DNA of 64,000 bases from Flagellimonas amphidinii (GCF_013090115.1 NZ_JABFNN010000021.1:1-64000); one strand, 5' to 3'. Counted from the first letter of the stretch, positions 43,475 to 53,351 are shown. Numbers and translations: made by a program. The notes: generated by a model from the letters alone, not told the origin.

Positions 43475-44539
43475 ATGATCAATAAAATACTTGATCGAAA
43501 AAATCGAATATTCAATCATATCCTCTTTTGGTTGGCGTACACACTGTTTTTTACAGTAACGTGGGGCAGTTATGATGATAATTATTGGGTAGAATTTCAA
43601 GAATTGGTTTTTCTATTGCCATGGAAGTTGATTCCCACCTACATTACGTTATATTATTTAATGCCCAAATATCTATATCCCAAGAAAATGGGGATGTATG
43701 TACTGCTAACGGTAATCCTTGCCATTACCATGGCCATGATTGACAGATATATGAACTGGCAGTACCTTTACAGATGGTTTCATTACGAGGAAGGCTATTG
43801 GAAAACCCCTCTTTGGCATTTCCCTAAAGTTCTAAATTCAGTACTTAGGGTCTATACCCCTGTTTTTGTGGCCATGGCCATCAAGTTGCAACGTTTTTAC
43901 TATCAGAAAGATCAAATCAATAAAACCTTGGAAAAGGAGAAAGTTGAAACTGAGCTTAAATTTTTAAAGGCTCAGATTCATCCACATTTCTTATTCAACA
44001 CACTAAATAGCATTTATTCTTTAAGTCTGGAAAAATCCCAAAAAACACCTGATGCCGTACTGGGACTTTCAAAGTTTTTGGACTACATGTTATATGAGTG
44101 CAACGATAAATTGATCACTGTAGAAAAAGAATGGGAACAACTTATGAACTTAATTGCTTTGGAGCAATTGCGCTATGGGGACAAACTATCAATTACCACC
44201 TCCATTAAAGATGACAATCAAGAAACACTTATTCCTCCCCTTTTACTATTGCCCTTTGTTGAAAATGCCTTTAAACATGGAGCGGACAATCTCATTTCTG
44301 ATTCTTGGATCAATATAGAACTAGAGTTGGAAAATCAACAGCTACAGTTCATGGTAGAAAACAGCAAAGCTTCTTCGGAACCCAATGAAAATCTGGATAG
44401 TGATAAAAATATTGGCCTTAAAAATGTACGCCGTCGATTGGATCTCTTCTTCCCAGAAAAACATGAATTAAAAATACTGGAAGAAACAGATAGTTTTTTG
44501 GTTAAACTTGAAATTGACCTTAGTGGTTTAAGTTCTTAA
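43475..44539 (+). CDS. LytS-type sensor histidine kinase
   Basis: I start at the ATG at 43475 (M-I-N-K-I-L-D); a TTG 12 bases upstream is the alternative. The 354-residue protein has about four transmembrane helices, a short coiled linker and a His_kinase domain with the phospho-acceptor His in Q-I-H-P-H-F-L-F-N-T-L-N. The ATP-lid region has F-V-E-N-A-F-K-H-G and G-L-x-N-V-R-R-R. It should phosphorylate the LytTR regulator encoded 13 bases downstream. The stimulus is unknown; the helices could sense a membrane-linked signal. Confidence 0.92.
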   Translation: MINKILDRKNRIFNHILFWLAYTLFFTVTWGSYDDNYWVEFQELVFLLPWKLIPTYITLYYLMPKYLYPKKMGMYVLLTVILAITMAMIDRYMNWQYLYRWFHYEEGYWKTPLWHFPKVLNSVLRVYTPVFVAMAIKLQRFYYQKDQINKTLEKEKVETELKFLKAQIHPHFLFNTLNSIYSLSLEKSQKTPDAVLGLSKFLDYMLYECNDKLITVEKEWEQLMNLIALEQLRYGDKLSITTSIKDDNQETLIPPLLLLPFVENAFKHGADNLISDSWINIELELENQQLQFMVENSKASSEPNENLDSDKNIGLKNVRRRLDLFFPEKHELKILEETDSFLVKLEIDLSGLSS

Positions 44540-44552
44540 ATTCACAAGGATT

Positions 44553-45308
44553 ATGACAAAAAAAATTAAATGCATTATTGTTGATGATGAGCCTTTGGCC
44601 AGAAATGTCTTGGTAAAACATGCAAAACAAATTCATCAATTAGAGGTAGTAGCTGTGTGTGCCAATGCGGTAGAAGCTTTTGGGTACTTGCAGAACAAAG
44701 ACATCGACGTTGTCTTTTTAGATATTAAAATGCCCAAAATAAACGGCATGGAACTTTTGGAGTCTCTTGATACCCTTCCTTTAATTGTTTTCACTACAGC
44801 TTACAGAGAATTTGCCATACGAGCTTTTGAACTGGATGCTATTGATTATCTGCTGAAGCCCATTTCATTGGGAAGATTTATGAAAACAATATCAAAAATC
44901 AACAAATATCTTTCGAATTCCCCTGATATTAATCTAACTGATACACATCACCCACAAGAAACCGTAATTGAAACAGAAGTAAAAAATCCAGACGTTCTGT
45001 ACATTAAATCACAACGGAAAATCTTGAAACTGGATCTAAAGGATATTAAATATTTGGAAAGTCTAAATGATAAAGTCATTATACATACTTGTGATAGCGG
45101 TGATATTTCCACTACACAACGTATTGGTTATTTAGCTGAAAAATTACCCAAAAAACAGTTTTTAAGAATACATAGATCTTTTATTGTAGCCATTGAAAAA
45201 GTAAATGCTTTTAACAGTATTATGGTAGAGATAAATGCAAAAGAACTTCCCATTGGACGTAACTACCGCTCCCATGCATTGGATATCCTCCGAAGTCATT
45301 CCAATTAA
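44553..45308 (+). CDS. LytTR family response regulator
   Basis: This 251-residue regulator has a receiver domain (D-D-E at residues 11-13, phospho-acceptor Asp57 in V-F-L-D-I-K-M-P, Lys in L-K-P-I) and a C-terminal LytTR DNA-binding domain (residues ~140-250; F-L-R-I-H-R-S-F-I-V and L-P-I-G-R-N-Y-R). It pairs with the kinase 13 bases upstream. LytTR proteins bind direct repeats; none was identified with confidence nearby. The DUF5916 gene 213 bases downstream is a possible target, by position only. Confidence 0.93.
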   Translation: MTKKIKCIIVDDEPLARNVLVKHAKQIHQLEVVAVCANAVEAFGYLQNKDIDVVFLDIKMPKINGMELLESLDTLPLIVFTTAYREFAIRAFELDAIDYLLKPISLGRFMKTISKINKYLSNSPDINLTDTHHPQETVIETEVKNPDVLYIKSQRKILKLDLKDIKYLESLNDKVIIHTCDSGDISTTQRIGYLAEKLPKKQFLRIHRSFIVAIEKVNAFNSIMVEINAKELPIGRNYRSHALDILRSHSN

Positions 45309-45521
45309 ATCGGTTCTTTTCAAATATCAAATCTTGTTAAGCATTCCTTAAATCCAATCTCAATGCTCCTTTAAAAGCATTTTCGACATGATTCTAGACG
45401 TTTTCGGCACAAAACTGCATCTAAACGCCATTATCATTGTTTTAGATAGCATACCCAAAAATCATTTGTTGCCAGCTGTAAAGTAGTTGTTCTTTGAGTA
45501 TCATCAAAAAACGAACAGCTC

Positions 45522-47735
45522 ATGAGAATTGTGTGCTCTGTCTTCTTATTGTTTACATTTTTAGTTGGATTTAGTCAAAACGGAGGAGGAGATACAAGAA
45601 CCCTTTTCAAGTATCATATCAAAAAAGCGATTTCACCTGTAAAAGTGGACGCAGTAATTAGCGAAAAGGAATGGGATGCTCATGAGCTCGCCACAAGTTT
45701 CTTCAATCACTGGCCCAATGACACAGGCCAAGCTCAAAATCAGACAGAAGTGAGAATGACCTATGACAACCAAAATCTCTATGTTCTTGCCAAATGTTAT
45801 GACAAAGGACAACGCATTGTGCAATCACTAGTTCGTGACAACGACGATGACTATTGGGGAAGCGATAATTTTTCTGTTGTTCTTGACCCGGTCAATACTA
45901 AACAAAGTGGTTTCATGTTTGGGGTGACTGCAGGGGGGGCTGAATTGGAAGGCAGCCTAACCATTGAAGGAGCCCAAACTTGGCTTTCAGAAAATTGGGA
46001 TAATAAATGGTCCTCCAAAACCGCTCAATATCAAGGATTTTGGGTTGTGGAAATAGCTATTCCCTTTAAAACCTTACGATACAATGCAAATCAGTATGAT
46101 TGGGGGATTAACTTTATTCGAGGGGACAAACAGAACAATGCATACACCACCTGGACACAGTTTCCCGTAAATTTCAATGGGGTAAGCATGAACTACATGG
46201 GAAGTTTGGAATGGGATCAAAGTCCTGAAAAAGCCAAAGGAACCTTCATTTTAAACCCATACGTTACTTCATCATCCTTAAGGGATTATGAAGATACCGA
46301 ACAACAAGAAGCACAATTGAAGAGTGACTTGGGCGGAGAGGTGAAAGTAGCCCTAACGAGCAGTCTTAATCTTGACCTCACACTGTTTCCAGACTTTTCC
46401 AATGCTGATGTGGACCAACAAGTTACCAACATTACACGCTTCAACATTTTCTTACCGGAACAGCGTAACTTCTTTCTTGAAAACAATGATATTTTTTCCA
46501 ATTTCGGAACCTACGATATCAAACCTTTTTTCTCTCGAAGAATCGGCATCATGGATGGGGAAGCCATTCCCATAGATTTTGGCGCCAGGCTCACGGGGAA
46601 TGTTTCTCCTAACCTACGTATAGGTGCCATGAACATTCAAACACGAAGTACCGACGAATTCGCTGCCCAAAACTATAGTGTTGCGGCATTTCAGCAAAAG
46701 GTATTGAAACGATCGGTGGTGAAAGGTTTGTTTATGAATCGAATAGCAACCAGCAACACCCAAGAACTGGAATATTCCAGAAATGCTGGATTGGAATTCA
46801 GTTATGTTTCTGAAAGTGGTAGGTTGAACAATACCTTTATGTACCACACTTCGCTCACTTCTGAAAATTATGAGAATACCCATTTTTATGGGTTTGAAGG
46901 ATATTATTCTTCCAAACGTTTTAGAACTGGTTGGACTTTGAACGTAGTCGGTGAAAACTTCATCACTGAGCTGGGCATTAATCCCAGATTAGAAAATTAT
47001 AATGCGGAAACGGAGGAAACTGTCCGTGTTGGCTATACCCTGATTAATCCATGGGTACGTTATCTAACCTTTGTGGAAGGCGAAAACAAAAAACTAAACT
47101 ATCATGGACTTAGAACCTGGCACAATCTATACTTGAATTCTGATGGAACTTTTAATGAAAGTCAGAACAATTTAGGGTATGATTTTGAGTACAAGAATAC
47201 AAGTAGAATGACTCTTTTGGCCAGATACCGTAAAGTTGACCTATTGTTTCCTACTTCCTTATTGGGAGATGATTTTACCCCAATCCCATCAGCAGACTAT
47301 TCATTTTTATGGTCTGAGCTCAGATTTAGCTCCGATGTTCGAAAAACTTTTGTTTGGAATACCAATTTAGCGTACGGACAGTTTTTCAACGGAAACCGAT
47401 TAGGAGCTTTGGTCCAGGGATCATTTCGATTAAGACCATGGGGCAGCTTTGGTCTCACCTACGATTACAATAATATTCAATTGAGTGATGGGTTTGGAAA
47501 GGATGATTTACACCTTATGCGATTTAATGGGAATATTAGTTTTTCCAACAAATTGTTTATGAGCAATGTACTACAATACAATTCCCAAGGTGATAATTTC
47601 AGTGTCTTTTCCCGTTTGCAATGGCGGTACAGTCCTATGTCCGATATCTTTTTAATCTTCAATGAAAATTATGACACCGTAGGGTCGGGAATTAAAAATA
47701 GATCCATTGTTCTTAAAGTAACCTATTGGTTATAG
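45522..47735 (+). CDS. DUF5916 outer-membrane protein with CBM9-like N-terminal domain
   Basis: This 737-residue protein has a Sec signal peptide (cleavage near G-F-S-Q). Residues ~35-230 resemble a carbohydrate-binding CBM9-like domain (D-A-V-I-S-E-K-E-W-D, then Y-W-G-S-D-N-F). The remainder is a DUF5916 beta-barrel, ending in an aromatic-rich C-terminus (V-L-K-V-T-Y-W-L), a typical outer-membrane signal. R-F-N-I-F-L-P-E-Q-R-N-F-F-L-E-N is the family signature. The function is unproven; a role in oligosaccharide or xenobiotic handling at the outer membrane is a guess. Confidence 0.85.
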   Translation: MRIVCSVFLLFTFLVGFSQNGGGDTRTLFKYHIKKAISPVKVDAVISEKEWDAHELATSFFNHWPNDTGQAQNQTEVRMTYDNQNLYVLAKCYDKGQRIVQSLVRDNDDDYWGSDNFSVVLDPVNTKQSGFMFGVTAGGAELEGSLTIEGAQTWLSENWDNKWSSKTAQYQGFWVVEIAIPFKTLRYNANQYDWGINFIRGDKQNNAYTTWTQFPVNFNGVSMNYMGSLEWDQSPEKAKGTFILNPYVTSSSLRDYEDTEQQEAQLKSDLGGEVKVALTSSLNLDLTLFPDFSNADVDQQVTNITRFNIFLPEQRNFFLENNDIFSNFGTYDIKPFFSRRIGIMDGEAIPIDFGARLTGNVSPNLRIGAMNIQTRSTDEFAAQNYSVAAFQQKVLKRSVVKGLFMNRIATSNTQELEYSRNAGLEFSYVSESGRLNNTFMYHTSLTSENYENTHFYGFEGYYSSKRFRTGWTLNVVGENFITELGINPRLENYNAETEETVRVGYTLINPWVRYLTFVEGENKKLNYHGLRTWHNLYLNSDGTFNESQNNLGYDFEYKNTSRMTLLARYRKVDLLFPTSLLGDDFTPIPSADYSFLWSELRFSSDVRKTFVWNTNLAYGQFFNGNRLGALVQGSFRLRPWGSFGLTYDYNNIQLSDGFGKDDLHLMRFNGNISFSNKLFMSNVLQYNSQGDNFSVFSRLQWRYSPMSDIFLIFNENYDTVGSGIKNRSIVLKVTYWL

Positions 47736-47808
47736 CTTATACTTCAGATTATATTTACGGTCAACTGTACTTAAAGTAATAACACAAAGTATTGCCTTAA
47801 CATTTCAC

Positions 47809-47816
47809 TACCTTTG
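47809..47816 (+). promoter_or_regulatory. -7 box TACCTTTG upstream of rpe
   Basis: This exact TAnnTTTG match ends 23 bases before the rpe ATG. The nearest TTG upstream is 14 bp away, short of the usual spacing. Confidence 0.5.
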
Positions 47817-47839
47817 TAGTAAATCATTATGGTTCTTAA

Positions 47840-48499
47840 ATGAGCAAGAAAATCATTGCACCATCTCTTTTGGCATCTGATTTTGCCAATTTACAGCGCG
47901 ATATAGAAATGGTAAACAACAGTGCCGCCGATTGGTTCCATTTGGATATCATGGACGGGGTATTTGTTCCCAATATTTCCTTTGGAATGCCCGTGGTGAA
48001 AGCCATTGCCAAACATGCAAAAAAAGTATTGGACGTTCATTTGATGATTGTTGACCCAGACAGGTACATTACAACTTTTGCTGAACTGGGCGCTCATAAC
48101 CTATGTGTCCATTATGAAGCCTGCACCCATTTGCACAGGACCATACAAACCATCAAAATGCAAGGTATGAAAGCCGGGGTTGCCTTAAACCCGCATACAC
48201 CTATTAGTTTATTGGAAGATATTATTAAAGATGTAGATCTGGTAAATCTGATGAGTGTAAATCCAGGTTTTGGTGGACAATCTCTCATTGAAAACACTTA
48301 CGAAAAGGTCAGGGATTTAAAAAGTCTCATCGAACATAAAAATTCCAATGCTTTGATTGAAATTGATGGCGGGGTCAATGCATCCAACGCAAAAAAACTA
48401 ATTGAAGCTGGAACTGATATATTGGTAGCTGGCAGCTTTGTGTTTAAAAGTGAAAATCCAACTGAGACCATCAAAAACTTAAAAGAAGAAATTGCCTAA
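47840..48499 (+). CDS. rpe: Ribulose-phosphate 3-epimerase
   Basis: This 219-residue TIM-barrel enzyme interconverts ribulose-5-phosphate and xylulose-5-phosphate. Motifs: A-P-S-L-L-A-S-D-F at the N-terminus, H-L-D-I-M-D-G-V-F-V-P-N with metal ligands and catalytic Asp, D-V-H-L-M-I, V-N-P-G-F-G-G-Q and I-D-G-G-V-N with the second catalytic Asp. It is the first gene of a pair; its stop overlaps the ypdA start as TAATG. Confidence 0.96.
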   Translation: MSKKIIAPSLLASDFANLQRDIEMVNNSAADWFHLDIMDGVFVPNISFGMPVVKAIAKHAKKVLDVHLMIVDPDRYITTFAELGAHNLCVHYEACTHLHRTIQTIKMQGMKAGVALNPHTPISLLEDIIKDVDLVNLMSVNPGFGGQSLIENTYEKVRDLKSLIEHKNSNALIEIDGGVNASNAKKLIEAGTDILVAGSFVFKSENPTETIKNLKEEIA

Positions 48500-49485
48500 T
48501 GCAGGAGTTTGATGTTGTAATTGTAGGAGGAGGTCCCATAGGAATTGCCTGCGGTCTGGAGGCTAAAAAAAATGGACTTTCCTATATTATTTTTGAAAAA
48601 GGCACCATTGTAAATTCCTTGTTCAATTACCCAATCAATATGCAATTTTTCTCCTCTTCGGAAAAGTTGGAAATTGACGAAATTCCATTTATCAGTAAAG
48701 AGGCCAAGCCCAAACGCAACGAAGCGTTGGAGTATTACCGCAGAATTGTCACTTCCAATCAGCTGAACATTCATTTGTTTGAAAAAGTCATAGAGGTCCA
48801 AAAGAAAATAAATCAATTTCACATACAGACCGATAAAAACCAGTACATGGCCAAGAATGTTATTGTGGCCACAGGCTTTTATGACCTTCCTAATACCATA
48901 AATGTTCCTGGTGAGGACCTCCCCAAAGTTTCACACTACTATAAAGACCCTCATTTTTATGCCAATCAAAAATTAGCTGTAGTTGGAGCCAGTAATTCAG
49001 CCATTGATGCAGCTTTGGAATGTTGGAGGAAGGGTGCAGAGGTCACTTTGATCATTCGCGGTCCAGAAGTTGGCAAAAGAGTAAAATATTGGGTACGTCC
49101 AGATATCATCAATCGTATTGAGGAAGGCAGTATTAAGGCTTATTACAATTCTGAAGTAATCGAAATCAAGGAAAATGAGATTCTTTTACAAACGCCAGAA
49201 GGTGAAATTTCCCTTGCTAATGACTTTGTATTGGCCCTTACTGGGTACAAGCCCAATTTTGAGTTTTTAGAACATTTGGGCATCACACTCTCCCAAGATC
49301 AAAAAAGACTGCCCACCTATGATCCTGAAACCATGGAAACCAATATACCTGGGTTATTTTTAGCGGGTGTGATCTGCGGAGGAATGGAAACCCATAAATG
49401 GTTCATTGAAAACTCAAGAATCCATGCTCCAATTATCATTAAAAGCATTAAGCACAAGATGCAGCCCACGGCAAAGGATTCCTAA
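48499..49485 (+). CDS. ypdA: YpdA-family putative bacillithiol disulfide reductase
   Basis: This 328-residue FAD/NAD(P)-dependent oxidoreductase has an N-terminal FAD motif (V-I-V-G-G-G-P-I-G-I-A) and a second dinucleotide motif V-V-G-A-S-N-S-A-I-D. It lacks the CxxC of thioredoxin reductases. In Firmicutes YpdA reduces bacillithiol disulfide, and relatives occur in Bacteroidota. It is translationally coupled to rpe through a TAATG overlap; a NADPH link to the pentose phosphate pathway would fit but is inference. Confidence 0.9.
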   Translation: MQEFDVVIVGGGPIGIACGLEAKKNGLSYIIFEKGTIVNSLFNYPINMQFFSSSEKLEIDEIPFISKEAKPKRNEALEYYRRIVTSNQLNIHLFEKVIEVQKKINQFHIQTDKNQYMAKNVIVATGFYDLPNTINVPGEDLPKVSHYYKDPHFYANQKLAVVGASNSAIDAALECWRKGAEVTLIIRGPEVGKRVKYWVRPDIINRIEEGSIKAYYNSEVIEIKENEILLQTPEGEISLANDFVLALTGYKPNFEFLEHLGITLSQDQKRLPTYDPETMETNIPGLFLAGVICGGMETHKWFIENSRIHAPIIIKSIKHKMQPTAKDS

Positions 49486-49532
49486 AAACCGCTTAAAATT
49501 TCGTATTTTCAAGTGGACTCTTTTTGGACACT

Positions 49533-50291
49533 ATGGAAATAATCAAACAACTACATTTGGCTGCCCAATATTTAGCTGCAGCTGGAAAAAGCTTTTTGGA
49601 ACACAAGTCGGATGACAGTCATACCAATTTGGAATTCTCCATTGCAGAAAAGAGTTTGTTAACTTGGCCTTTGGGTGACAGCAATACCCAATTAAGTTTG
49701 AATTATGAGACCTTTTCTCTGGAGTGGAAGTCCAGTTCTTCTGAATCTTTTTCCCTAAAGGGAAAAACTCAACAAGAAGTAGTGACCTGGATTACTAAAA
49801 GAGCAGAAAACTTTAAGTTCATCAAACCCTATACCTACAACTTGCATTATACTTTACCTTACTCCATGAGTAATGAAGAGAAATTTGCCACAATAGATAC
49901 TCACGAAATCAATGAACTGATTCGTTTACGAACACTGGCCCAAAATGTGATTTCTAAGTTTTTAGAAGCCGAAAAACTGGAATCCGACATTAGGATTTGG
50001 CCACATCATTTTGACACAGGTGCTTTTGCCCATTTGCATGATGGGTCTGGAAAGTCTGTGGGATTGGGAATGGCCATCCCAGATACCTTATGCAATGACT
50101 TCTATTTTTACATTAGTGGGTATAGGGGGCATGATAGTCTAAACACATGGGCATTTCCTACACTTTCCAATGGTAAATGGATTAATGATGGATTTAAAGG
50201 AGCCATTTTACCTGCTTCCAATGTTGATGACATTATTGCTGTTCAATTCTTTAGAGAGGCTCTTAGAAATTACAAAAAAGACACCTTTTAG
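49533..50291 (+). CDS. Conserved hypothetical cytosolic protein
   Basis: I use the ATG at 49533 (M-E-I-I-K-Q-L-H-L), giving 252 residues; a TTG 9 bases upstream would add three. There is no signal peptide or membrane segment. A striking motif is I-W-P-H-H-F-D-T-G, followed by G-L-G-M-A-I-P-D-T and Y-I-S-G-Y, suggesting a compact fold with an H-H-x-D patch that could bind metal. I recall similar short proteins in flavobacteria without a known role; W-P-H-x-F-D also occurs in DUF5996, which is a possible distant relation. It follows ypdA by 47 bases. Confidence 0.7.
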   Translation: MEIIKQLHLAAQYLAAAGKSFLEHKSDDSHTNLEFSIAEKSLLTWPLGDSNTQLSLNYETFSLEWKSSSSESFSLKGKTQQEVVTWITKRAENFKFIKPYTYNLHYTLPYSMSNEEKFATIDTHEINELIRLRTLAQNVISKFLEAEKLESDIRIWPHHFDTGAFAHLHDGSGKSVGLGMAIPDTLCNDFYFYISGYRGHDSLNTWAFPTLSNGKWINDGFKGAILPASNVDDIIAVQFFREALRNYKKDTF

Positions 50292-50390
50292 GCCTTAAAA
50301 TGCCATAAAAGACAATAAAGGACTGAGCTACATCATTGGCCCTAACCTTAAGAGCAAACTATATTTGTGATAACCGCATTACTTTGAGCA

Positions 50391-51794
50391 ATGCTTCTTG
50401 TTACTGCCATAACAATCTATATTCTTATTGCCCTGAGCATGGTCATTAGCCTGCTTTTAAACGGTGTACGCCCCAGCAAGACATTAGCTTGGCTTTTGGC
50501 CATTTTCACTATCCCTGTTGGAGGCTTTTTGTTGTACATCATGTTGGGAAGAAACCGACGAAAAAACAAGCTTTTTCCCTTACAACATGAATTCTACACC
50601 AACAGCCATGACTCTAAAAATAATGAGGTAGATATTCCAAAAAAATATCACAAACTCGCAAAACTAATCCATACAACCTCAAAATGTCCTGTAACCAATC
50701 TTAATCAACTTACTCTTTTACAAGATGGCAAAAACACTTTTGAGAGTATTTTTAACGCCCTTGAAAATGCCCAAGAACACATACACCTTCAATATTACAT
50801 TTTTGAGGATGGAATTTTAGCTGAAAAACTTCTGGGTATTTTTGAAAGAAAGATTGCGAAAAATGTTACCGTTAGATTGCTGTATGATGGAATTGGTAGC
50901 TATTCCTTGAGCCAAAGCTATTTGCGCAAACTTCAAAAGATTGGGGTTGAGGTAGCCCAATTTCTTCCCTTCCGGTTTGGTAGATTCCTATCTTCTCTGA
51001 ATTACAGGAACCACCGTAAAATCATTGTAGTGGATAACAAAATAGGTTTTACTGGGGGAATCAATATTTCTGATAAATATCTCAAGGGTGACCCTTCGGT
51101 GGGTAAATGGCATGATACGCATTTAAGAATTGATGGTGAAGCAGCTGCTTTTTTAAATAGAATTTTTGTGGCTGATTGGTTTCTGGCCAGTAATAAAAAA
51201 GTAGCTATGGATTCCTTCAAAACAGCAAATACAGTAGAGCAAAATGTTTCATTGCAGATTGTGCCCAGTAGTCCAGATGATGATTTTGCCATTATGGAAC
51301 AGGTATATTTTTCAATCATCAATAACGCCAAGGATTATTTGTATATCATCAATCCATACATTATACCCAATCATGCCATCTTACAAAGCTTGCAAACTGC
51401 TGCATTAAGTGGAGTTGATGTTCGATTATTGATGTCTGCCAGCACTGATATCAAAGTGGTGGACTGGTGTGTGCGGGCCTATTTTGAATCTTACCTTAAA
51501 GCCGGCATCAAAATTTATCTGTATCCTGATGGGATTTTACATAGTAAGGTCATCATTGCCGATGATTCAATTGCCAGTGTGGGAACTGCCAATTTGGACA
51601 ACCGAAGCCTTCAGCAAAACTATGAGGCCAATGCCATTGTTTATAATGCTGCACTGAGCAAACAATTGAAAACAGATTTTTTACAAGATTGTTCCAGATC
51701 CATCAAACTAGAAGACCATCAAGCTTTCAGTAAAAGACCATGGATGAACAAATTGATTGAAGGCAGTGCCAAATTGCTAAGTCCATTATTATGA
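50391..51794 (+). CDS. cls: Cardiolipin synthase
   Basis: This 467-residue phospholipase-D-superfamily enzyme joins two phosphatidylglycerols into cardiolipin at the membrane. Two N-terminal transmembrane helices (residues ~3-22 and ~35-52) precede two HKD motifs: N-H-R-K-I-I-V-V-D (first) and L-H-S-K-V-I-I-A-D-D (second). Length and topology fit ClsA-type enzymes. It converges on the next gene, with a 6-bp overlap at the 3' ends. Confidence 0.94.
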   Translation: MLLVTAITIYILIALSMVISLLLNGVRPSKTLAWLLAIFTIPVGGFLLYIMLGRNRRKNKLFPLQHEFYTNSHDSKNNEVDIPKKYHKLAKLIHTTSKCPVTNLNQLTLLQDGKNTFESIFNALENAQEHIHLQYYIFEDGILAEKLLGIFERKIAKNVTVRLLYDGIGSYSLSQSYLRKLQKIGVEVAQFLPFRFGRFLSSLNYRNHRKIIVVDNKIGFTGGINISDKYLKGDPSVGKWHDTHLRIDGEAAAFLNRIFVADWFLASNKKVAMDSFKTANTVEQNVSLQIVPSSPDDDFAIMEQVYFSIINNAKDYLYIINPYIIPNHAILQSLQTAALSGVDVRLLMSASTDIKVVDWCVRAYFESYLKAGIKIYLYPDGILHSKVIIADDSIASVGTANLDNRSLQQNYEANAIVYNAALSKQLKTDFLQDCSRSIKLEDHQAFSKRPWMNKLIEGSAKLLSPLL

Positions 51795-52796
51795 AACTGC
51801 GGTCTCAAAGCCCAACTCGTTTTTACAAGTTCTCCCCTCTTCCCAACAATCAATATTATAAAGTGTAATTTCAGCAATGCGCCTGACCGCCTCTTTGGTT
51901 GCAAACGCCTGATGTGGTGTTAGTAAAACATGAGGTAGCGATATAAGCTCTTTGAGCTGTTCATCCTTAATTCCATTAGTGCTGTTGTCCTTAAAAAATA
52001 CTCCTCTTTCATTTTCGTAGACATCGGTAGCATATCCGCCAATAGTCCCTTTTTTTAATGCATTGATAAGATCAATGGTTTTGACAACAGCTCCTCTGGC
52101 TGTGTTGACCAGCACTACATCATTTTTCATGATATTGAACAAGGAGGCATTGAATATATGGTGTGTATCATACGTAAGTGGCACATTGATACTAATGATA
52201 TCCGATTTTTTGCAAAGTTCTTCCAGACCCACATATTCCAAATCATATTGGTTTTCCAAGAAATGGTTTTTCTTCAAATCAGTGCCAATAACCTTGCACC
52301 CAAAAGCATGCATAAGTTTTACCACAATGGCCCCAATTCTACCAGTCCCATATACCCCAACGGTCTTGCCCACAAGGTCAAATCCTATCAAATCCTTCAA
52401 TAGAAAATTATATTGATGTACCTGTTCATTGGCTTGAATCAATTTTCGGTTCAAAGCTAGCAATAGACAAATGGCATGTTCTGCAATAGCGTGTGGGGAA
52501 TATTCTGGTGCATAAGCAATCCTAAAACCTAGTCGTTTGGCTGATTTAACACTCACATTATTGAACCCTGTAGATCTAAGTGCAATATACTTCACCCCCA
52601 TTTCCTTCAATATTTCCAAAACCACCAAAGAAGCATCATCACTGGAAAAAATGGAAATGGCATCAAAACCCGCAGCTAAAACTGCAGTGGACGTATCCAA
52701 AGATTCAGACACAAATTTCATTCTGTGTCTTCCTTGATTGACTTTTTTAATGTTTTCAATCTCAAAATCCTTGGCACTATAAATGAGTACTTTCAT
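51789..52796 (-). CDS. 2-hydroxyacid (D-lactate-type) dehydrogenase
   Basis: This 335-residue NAD-dependent enzyme has the D-isomer 2-hydroxyacid dehydrogenase fold. The Rossmann motif is G-T-G-R-I-G-A, the substrate Arg lies in N-T-A-R-G-A, the Glu in D-V-Y-E-N-E and the catalytic His in L-L-T-P-H-Q-A-F. S-T-G-F-N-N resembles the LdhA-type region. It likely reduces pyruvate to D-lactate, a fermentative step. It is the outermost gene of the island of universal stress proteins, which suggests oxygen-limited use. No palindrome of the island's type was found in front of it. Confidence 0.88.
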   Translation of the reverse strand: MKVLIYSAKDFEIENIKKVNQGRHRMKFVSESLDTSTAVLAAGFDAISIFSSDDASLVVLEILKEMGVKYIALRSTGFNNVSVKSAKRLGFRIAYAPEYSPHAIAEHAICLLLALNRKLIQANEQVHQYNFLLKDLIGFDLVGKTVGVYGTGRIGAIVVKLMHAFGCKVIGTDLKKNHFLENQYDLEYVGLEELCKKSDIISINVPLTYDTHHIFNASLFNIMKNDVVLVNTARGAVVKTIDLINALKKGTIGGYATDVYENERGVFFKDNSTNGIKDEQLKELISLPHVLLTPHQAFATKEAVRRIAEITLYNIDCWEEGRTCKNELGFETAVS

Positions 52797-52832
52797 TTTT
52801 AGAATAATACAACTGGTCTAAAAACATATTTC

Positions 52833-53276
52833 TTAGCCCAGTAATCTTTTTTGTTTTTTTCTCTTGATGACTTTGGATACAATGTCAAACATCTGGGTTT
52901 TGTCTTCCCTATACTTCTCAAAATAATCATCAACCTCTTTGTGAAGGTCAGAATGTGTGTCCAAATAAGCATTCTCCATTTTTTTCTGATCTACATCATC
53001 CACCATAATCCGCAATTGATTTTCGTGCAGCACTATTTTTCCAAGAAGTATTTCCAGACTATTTTCCAATTCACTTAAGGATTCCACTAAAGGTTTTATA
53101 ACATTGAACATATCTGTATCAATAATATCCAGGGTATAATCCTTAACCATATTATTCAAAAACCGTTGTTCATCTTGAGTAAACTTCATTTCAGAAATCC
53201 ACTTTTTGGACTCTTCATGTAACTCATCGGCACTAAACCACTCTCGAAAAGATTTCCTTGTAATTTTTGATTCCAT
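52833..53276 (-). CDS. Coiled-coil protein, paralogue of the 53352-53750 gene
   Basis: This 147-residue, soluble, mostly helical protein is rich in Glu, Lys and Leu. Residues ~15-30 read F-S-A-D-E-L-H-E-E-S-K-K-W, and a long helix follows to a basic end (K-R-K-K-Q-K-R). It aligns with the next upstream protein: W-x-S/S-E-M-K-F-x-x-D-E, then Y-F-x-K-Y before the Lys/Arg-rich end. No known domain. It is 75 bp downstream of its paralogue behind an 18-bp palindrome. Coexpression with the stress cluster is inferred from position. Confidence 0.7.
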   Translation of the reverse strand: MESKITRKSFREWFSADELHEESKKWISEMKFTQDEQRFLNNMVKDYTLDIIDTDMFNVIKPLVESLSELENSLEILLGKIVLHENQLRIMVDDVDQKKMENAYLDTHSDLHKEVDDYFEKYREDKTQMFDIVSKVIKRKKQKRLLG

Positions 53277-53320
53277 AGCTCTGATTTTTTCTCGGCAAAT
53301 TGAACGTCATTCACCATATA

Positions 53321-53338
53321 TTTAAGTTATAACTTAAA
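53321..53338. promoter_or_regulatory. 18-bp perfect palindrome between the coiled-coil paralogues
   Basis: TTTAAGTTATAACTTAAA is perfectly self-complementary. It lies 44-62 bp upstream of the 53276 gene start and just past the end of the 53352 gene. A near -7 box (TCAATTTG on minus, 53296-53303) follows at 33.5 bp from its centre. Different half-site from the TGAYYTARRTCA family. Confidence 0.4.
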
Positions 53339-53351
53339 ATGGCAACTCATT

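Noticed and set aside
49747..49765. 19-base match (CTTTTTCCCTAAAGGGAAA) to 9780-9798
   Set aside because: Both copies are inside unrelated coding sequences where they encode the same F-S-L-K-G; likely coincidence from common codons rather than a repeat.
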